From positions 1 through 26,548 of the forward strand of contig WELB01000357.1 of NCBI GenBank assembly GCA_009602725.1: a stretch of DNA of 26,548 bases, in the 5' to 3' direction. The notes beneath the pieces were generated by a model, which worked only from the letters and a program-made list of their open reading frames with translations, did no database searches and had not been told where the DNA came from. The translations under genes were made by a program, and so were the position numbers. Shown piece by piece: positions 20,901 to 26,548 of this stretch (positions within the stretch are counted from its first letter, which is position 1; each line of letters opens with the position of its first letter). This DNA comes from Spirogloea muscicola. Its lineage: Eukaryota > Streptophyta > Zygnematophyceae > Spirogloeales > Spirogloeaceae.

Positions 20901-23900
20901 CACAAAGCGACAGCGATGAAGTACCTCAGGAGGACCAGCCAACCTTGGCGGCCATTGCAGCAAGCCTCCGCCGGAGCGCTGCTGGCATGAGCCGCTGGAG
21001 CGTGGCTGAACTCACTCTGGGCCTCTACAAGCTGGCACACAGGCACTATCAGGAGGGAGTGAAGGACACAATTCATGGGGAACCAATTACTGCCAGGTCC
21101 TTGCTTGTACCTTGTCATTATACAAATGATGCGCAGTGTACTTAAGGTGGTCAGCGTTGGGCTACTCTTGTATCATGTGCCAGGCTCGTTCTCGCACTCC
21201 GTTTACTTGTCCACTCATTCCATCTAAGCAGCAGTGCTGCTCCACTTGGATACCCCCGCGATTATTCTGTAAAGCACTTACACCTGTATGCCCTTCCGAT
21301 GTGCTTCATGATATTCAGCAGCCTTGTTCAACCGGCATTTGCAGATTGGAGTTGGAGGAGATCTTGCACTGGCTTCGCTGGGCTATGGCTGCATATAAGT
21401 CTGACAGTGCTTCGCTTGCCCGGCTGCTGCATGTAGGTGGCAGTCGCACATTTCTCTGGTTTGACTTAAGCTAGCGAGTTCTTCAAGGCCGGACACGGCA
21501 TCAATCGTGTCTGATAAGCATCTAGGAAACAAGGGGTTCATATCGAGAGAGAATAGATTGAAACTTCCGAATCGTGGCCCTGGTACTGTAACCCAAGACA
21601 GCACAGGAGGATTAAGCCAATGATGAAATTTGCCAGAGTGATTGAAGCACGAACTGGCCTCCACATGTGTACTGACCAGTACTTTGGGATCAATTTGGTT
21701 TTGGTGCTTAGGTTGACAAGGATCACATTTTGAGACACTCAATCAAGTCGCAAATACAAAGGCCAGCCTTCTTTGTTGCCCTGGATCATGAGAGGGAACT
21801 TGTGGTACTTGGAATCAGGGGTACTTCTGCGGCCACCGATGTTCTTACGGACCTGACACCACATTGCGAGCCCTTTCAAGACGGGTGAGCAAAGTCGGGA
21901 GGCTGTTCGGTAGCAGTTCTCTCCTATAATGGCATGCAATATAGGTGGTGGCTATCAGATTTTGTGTGTTTTCAAAGGGACTGATATTGCGCAAATCACC
22001 TCCTTTCCTTCAGCAGAGACTCCTGCAAGCCTCATTAGTGTGTGTAGTATTGTAGGTACGCACACTCTGGCATGCTTGGGTCTGCTAAATGGCTCCTCCG
22101 TGAGGAAGTACCAGGAGTCCGGCAGTTGCTAGCTGAAAACAAGGTTACTCAGCTGAGCCTTGCGTGCACTGTCTGTACTGAGCAAGAGGCTGTGCAGCAC
22201 ATAGCTGTGTACATAGCTGCATCGTAGTGTCAACGAGGTGCTATCTCACAAATCTACATGTCTACACGTCTACAAGCTTTTGCATGGCATAACTGCTTAC
22301 ATACTCTCATTACTCACGCTCCTTGGGCAGGGGTATGATTTGGTCATCACGGGGCATTCTCTGGGTGCTGGCACTGCTGCCCTGTTGACCATGATGTTGA
22401 GATTACCACATTTATCGGACTCCATCGCATCTCCAATCTCACAGCACCTGGGAGTCCCGCTCACCAGCATTTTGTGCTGGGCATTTGCTTGCCCTCCCTG
22501 TGTGGATCATCGTCTGGCCTCGGCGTCCCCCTTTGTGAGGACGGTCGTGCTCGCGGTTTGTGCATGAACGCCTCTGCTTTCTGCTTGTTACCTCCAAGTT
22601 GGAGCATGACTGGCGTGCGTGCTTGCCAGCTGGTGGAGGCCGCTCTCCTCCTGTAAGCTTAAGGGACTGTCGCACTTTTGTCTACTCTACCTGGACATCT
22701 TAGAACCTTGATAAATCTTGTGACTCATGCTCAGGATGATGTGGTGGCGCGGGCAAGTGCATCAGCCTTGGAGGATCTCCGCTCAGAGATCATCGACACA
22801 AATTGGTGAGCATTCTCAACAATCAAGTACCAAAAACACTAGCCTGGCTTGTCTTAGCTGCCCATGTGGTTGCTGAAGTCACGGAGGATCAGTACTGTAC
22901 TTTCAAAACATAAAGTAGCACTGAGAGCTCATGAAGTTGTGATTGGCCAATGAATTGGCACTCGTCTTGGTAATGCATTGCAAGATTCCAGTACCTGTCC
23001 GGCTCTCAGCTTCTGCAAGTAGGAGAACAGGAAAGCTGATGTCATTGAGCAAGGGCATCATATGTACGATCAGATCTTCATCTCACACATCAATAGGCCC
23101 AGATAATTCACAGGCATCAATAGCTCCTCTCTTACTTGCCAAGTTGGAGACCCATTCTGGTGCCTTGATGATGAGACAGGAGTCAGGTGCTGAAGGATGG
23201 CAGCAAGCGGAGCCACATATTCATGATGGCTCATGCTACAGACTGCCACCTTAGCAGGATGGAGCTCGCGTTGGGATATGAGAAGGGCCACCTGTACAAG
23301 AAGATGGCGCAGCTTGGTGGAATGGTGCGGGGTCGGTTGCAGCATGAATTGTTTGCTCGCATGGAGGAAGTCAAGGCTGGTGACCACGGGGAGAAGGCAA
23401 AGGCTGCTGTGCAATGGCTCTCAACTGGGGCAGTCATAGTCAACGCGATCTTGAGCGTCGCCTGTAAGCGAATTTCTATTGCTTCACCTGTTCCAGAATG
23501 CTGATTCTAACATGGGAGACAGCTGTGGCACTAGACATCTGCACTAGCAATCAGTATGTGCTGACCATTCCTGGTTACATGCATTTTCCCGTCCTTCGCC
23601 CAGCTGAAGGTGCTATAGGCATTTCTTCAGCTCAACTACTCATCTACAGTGAGGCATGGATTTGCATCTGTGCAGCAACTTATATTGCAAGCGACATAAG
23701 TGACATCATCACCGCACCCCCGCTCGTCGTGCCAGGGTTACTGTATCACGTGGTCCGGCAGACCCTGCAAGCAGGGGAGGTGCCTCCACTCACCATAGAG
23801 GACCTCACGGGCGAGGCAGGCTCAAGTGAAGCTGAACAGGGTGATAATGGAGGGGCGGGGAGCCTGCGGGTGCGGGAGGTTGTTTTGTGGCTGCAAGCTG

Positions 23901-24466
23901 AGCAGGAGGATGAGCGTGAAGCAGCGCTGCAGCACAAGAGCTCGCGGAGTTGGTGGGCCTGGGGTGGGAGCAGCAGCAAGAGTAGCAGCTCCAAGAAAGA
24001 CGATGAAGCAGTAGACGCTACCATGAAGCCTGGCGGTAGTTGCAAGCGGGTTGAGGAGGATTTGTTGGCAGAAATGGTTGTCAATGGAGTACATCGAGGA
24101 GGGGAAAGCATGGATGCTGCAACTATCGTCAAGCCTGGCACAAGGGCCAACCAGCCTGACAAGGGCGAGAGTTCGTCGTGGTGGGCATCCCTCAGGAGGA
24201 AGAAGGTTGAGGATGAGCCAGGAGTGGCGGGGGCTGGCGCAGTAACCATCGAAACAGATGGCAACGGCAAGGAGGTAAATGAGGAGGTCCACGAAAAGGG
24301 CGCTGAGCGGAAGGTGGAGGCTGTACCGGTCCGGCACGTTGTCATACAGGGGACGGATCCAAACTGCCGCTTCAAGCGGATCGTGCTCTCAAACACAATG
24401 TTGTCGGACCATGGGTGCTACAGTTGTCGGGATGGTCTGCTTGATGCGCTCAGATGGACAGCATGA
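20901..24466 (+). CDS. Class 3 lipase, DAG-lipase-like (multi-exon, 5' end unresolved)
   Basis: Placed exons: about 20901-21096, 21345-21432, 21712-21884, 22056-22143, 22331-22555, 22735-22805, 23258-23463 and about 23604-24466, ending at TGA. All phases agree across GT-AG introns. The protein shows LGIRGTSAATD (the strand and oxyanion-side loop of class 3 lipases), then GYAHSGML, then the nucleophile elbow GHSLGAG (Ser codon 22358-22360), the acid motif DDVVARAS (22735 on) and the C-terminal SDHGC with the likely catalytic His (24410-24412). By family it would hydrolyse acyl esters of glycerolipids such as diacylglycerol, probably at a membrane. The upstream RWAMAAY segment is typical of the plant/algal group. 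The 5' exon or exons are not identified; the acceptors at 20900 and 20913 and that at 23603 are my best choices, not certain. Confidence 0.88.
23604..24466 (+). CDS. Last lipase exon with long low-complexity insertion before the catalytic His
   Basis: After PPLVVPGLLYHVVR, which corresponds to the family's conserved L-x-V-P-G strand, the exon runs through an acidic and Ser/Lys/Gly-rich stretch with repeated S-W-W motifs (SWWAWGG and SSWWASL) and then returns to conserved sequence at RIVLSNTMLSDH. The roughly 180-residue insert between strand and His is poorly conserved in character and is probably a disordered regulatory loop. Entry is assumed at 23604 after GCCCAG; acceptors at 23630 and about 23673 would keep the same phase. 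Confidence 0.8.
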
Positions 24467-24930
24467 GGAGCCGTGACATTCAAACGAACTCTGTATCATC
24501 TACTTTTCAACTTTTTGCCTTGTATGGTGAGCGCTTGTATTGGTCGCAATTCAGCAGAGAGTTGCAACCTTTAGCAAGGGCTATAATCTGGACATCACAT
24601 TACCTAGTGGCAGGTGAGAGGAATGGATGAACATGGGGCCCACACGGTCCTCACTTTAGCATATGAGTCTCTCTCAAACTAAGTCTGGGCATGTTGCAAA
24701 CACTGTCAAATTGGGGGACAACGGCCAGATCAAGGTCGAGCGCAACCGCTAGACAAGATAGTAAGAGAGAGAGAAAGGCGCGCGGTGCGCATGAGAATGG
24801 AGGCGGGCCAGTCCGAGCCTTATCAACGTCCTGGTGACGGGGCAATCAGGTGGCTAAGGAAAACTTTGCGTGTATTGACCTGACAGAAGGCCATGTCCGG
24901 CAGAGACGGGAAGCCAGAGGGAGAAGTCAG
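24467..24930. other. 3' flank of the lipase gene and a degenerate fold-back arm
   Basis: Presumed 3' UTR follows the TGA; I see no convincing polyadenylation signal. At 24777-24850 a diverged copy of the AAGGCGCGCGGTGCGCATG arm of the fold-back element appears on the plus strand. Confidence 0.5.
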
Positions 24931-25080
24931 CTCTTCCAAAGGGGGCGGGGGCTGTGGCAAGCCAGCCCAGGAAGGATCGACGAGGTCCATAGGGGCCGAA
25001 GGTCTCCAGAACCACACAGGTATGCAAGGGACGACAGCAAGTCTAGTAGCCCGAGTCAGCAGCCGCAAGTTCATTGACTA
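24930..25080 (-). repeat. Diverged tail copy of the dispersed family
   Basis: The hairpin GGGGGCTGTGGCAAGCCAGCCC is followed by GACGAGGTCCATAGGGGCC and AGCAGCCGCAAG, in the same order as the other minus-strand tails. Confidence 0.5.
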
Positions 25081-25094
25081 GCAGCTGGAAGAGA

Positions 25095-25690
25095 GAAGGC
25101 GCGCGGTGCGCATGAAATTGGACGGGAGGCCAAATCTAGCCTTACAAATGTCCGGTCAACTGGGTGATGAGCTGGCTAAGGGGGACACTAAACATCCCCG
25201 AGTGAGCACATGCATATCTGACAAGCTATACTGTGGCGCCAAACCACCACCACGGAAGCCATTAGCCTGGGTAATGCACGACCAGCACGCTGGTGTATCG
25301 CGAGTGCCAGGGAGCGCTGTAGACTCAATGATAGCCGCATTCTATAGCATGCAACGATGGCCTGCGGGACGCTAGATGCCCTGAGCTACCCGCGCGACTA
25401 CGTCGGCGGGCATCGACATGCAGTGCCAGGCGATGGAGTAGGGAAGACCACTTCGTTCCGTAGCGGCCGTATATGTCCAGGGCGCATGGGAAGAAGTGGT
25501 CGCCCCGGGGTGGTCATTATAGTGGCTTCCGTGGTGGTGGTTCGGCTCCTCAGTATAGCTTGTCAGATATGCATGTGCTCACTCGGGGATACCAGTGTCC
25601 CCCCTTAGCCAGCTCATTACCCAGTTAACAGGCCATTTGTAAGGCTAGAGTTGGCCTGCCTTTCAATTCCATGCGCACCGCGCGCCTTCC
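25095..25690. mobile_element. Fold-back (long terminal inverted repeat) element, about 600 bp
   Basis: The left arm 25095-25261 and right arm 25523-25690 are reverse complements with a few mismatches and indels. Shared blocks in order include GGCGCGCGGTGCGCATG, TCTAGCCTTACAAATG, ATGAGCTGGCTAAGGGGG, a CCCCGAGTGAGCACATGCAT block, TGACAAGCTATACTG and CCACCACCACGGAAGCCA. The 261-bp interior has no gene I can support. No transposase is present, so it would be non-autonomous. No target duplication is evident. Confidence 0.85.
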
Positions 25691-25849
25691 CAACAGTGCC
25701 TCTCCTTCTTCCTCTCCGCATGATGTGTCGCCCGACCTGGCACAGTCGGTGTGGGTGCCCCTGCTCGGAATGCGTCGATGAGAGCGGCGGACGTCGAGGA
25801 GAAGGCGAGGCCCACCACTCCGGGGAGTGGCCACCACATCCAGGCTTCC

Positions 25850-26045
25850 CGGCCGCTAGTCTGTCGGATCTGAGGCGACTCACTCGTACCTACTGAGTGA
25901 TCCATCGTCCCCCTGTTCTCTGACTTAGCATCTTCCGGCCCCTTTTGTAAGCTGCTAATCGCTTGTTGGCCCCTCCAAACCTTTGTCAATTCCTTTTCCG
26001 GCTGGCTTTTCGCAGCCCTTGCCCCCATTGGGAGGGCCACTTCTT
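25850..26045 (+). repeat. Tail copy of the dispersed short interspersed family
   Basis: It runs from GCTAGTCTGTCGGATCTGAGG through CTACTGAGTGATCCATCGTCC to the GCTGGCTTTTCGCAGCCC hairpin and the reverse of the CCCAATGGGGGC end. It parallels 16860-17055 closely. Confidence 0.8.
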
Positions 26046-26274
26046 CATCCAGACGCCTGGACGTGAGGCCTGCCACTCTTCGGGAGCACCGGCATGGATG
26101 CCCGGCACACTCCGCGGCCGCCCCACGTTGAGGGCGGGTCAAGAAGAAGTGGCACTCCCAATGGGGGTCAAGGGGGCCCGGAGCGCCGGCGGGCCGGCCG
26201 CCTCGCCTGGCGGGCCGGCCCGCGCCGGCCGCCGCCCGGAGCGTGCCAGCGTGGCCTCCCCCCCCCGAATAGAA

Positions 26275-26490
26275 AGAGAAAGAGCTCGCCCATTGAGGAT
26301 AGAAGAAGGCTCGCCCATAGAGAGAAGAAAGTGCTCGCCCATTGAGAATAGGGGCTGGAACAACCAGCCCGAAAAAGAATGAACAGAGTACGAGAAGGGG
26401 GCCAGGGGAAGCGCTAAGTAACAGAAACAAAGAAAGGGCTCGCCCATTGAGGATAGAAGAAAGGGCTCGCCCATTGAGGATAGGGGCAAA
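26275..26490. repeat. Minisatellite-like array of GCTCGCCCATTGAGGATAG units
   Basis: Units start near 26284, 26309, 26333, 26439 and 26465. Spacings are about 25 nt within two blocks separated by about 106 nt of dispersed-repeat sequence. Single reverse copies occur near 15615 and 19920. Confidence 0.75.
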
Positions 26491-26548
26491 GCTGAAACAA
26501 AGCTGCTACGAGACACTCAGTAACCCCTGCTAAGCAGCCGCAGACACG
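26320..26548 (-). repeat. Copy of the dispersed family with alternative tail, cut by the window end
   Basis: It mirrors 19780-19945: GGGGCTGGAAC, AAAAAGAATGAACAGAGTAC, GGGGAAGCGCTAAGTAAC and CACTCAGTAACCCCTGCTAA followed by GCAGCCGCAG. A minisatellite expansion interrupts it at 26438-26485. Confidence 0.75.

Noticed and set aside
23746-24396. 216-codon open frame antisense to the lipase last exon
   Set aside because: The sense strand has a clear lipase reading with family motifs; the antisense frame is its shadow.

Overview
The window reads as nuclear DNA of a green-lineage eukaryote, most likely a chlorophyte alga. I infer this from three things: genes cut into many short exons with GT-AG introns, a plant-type leucine-rich-repeat (LRR) ectodomain whose repeats sit on separate 72-nt exons, and the general sequence character (GC-rich tracts, CTG/CAG-rich DNA, dense dispersed repeats). 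Species is not determined. A 317-nt run of N lies at 15184-15500.

Layout. 1-2250: GC-rich, repeat-bearing DNA with no convincing gene. 2250-5850: decayed Ty3/gypsy-type retroelement pieces, with an integrase region on the minus strand and a gag/protease region on the plus strand, placed head to head. 5850-7600: dispersed repeats and a 28-nt perfect inverted repeat. 8166-14736 (minus): a large multi-exon gene for a plant-type LRR protein followed by at least eight four-cysteine modules, one exon each. I placed 18 exons by hand; every junction keeps frame. Its 5' and 3' ends are unresolved, and the assembly gap lies just upstream. 15500-20320: a repeat-dense zone with several copies of a short interspersed (possibly tRNA-derived) family, a 334-nt pure CT microsatellite, a poly-C tract and one intact tRNA-Glu(UUC). 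About 20901-24466 (plus): a multi-exon class 3 (DAG-lipase-like) lipase with a complete catalytic triad; its first exon or exons are not resolved. 24470-26548: more repeats, including a 600-bp fold-back element with 167-nt arms and a small minisatellite.

The two intact protein genes are convergent neither with each other nor with the retroelements, and nothing in the sequence ties them into one pathway. The most novel-looking item is the LRR plus tandem Cys-module protein. Its module exons are all symmetric phase 2-2, an architecture suited to duplication and shuffling of ectodomain units.
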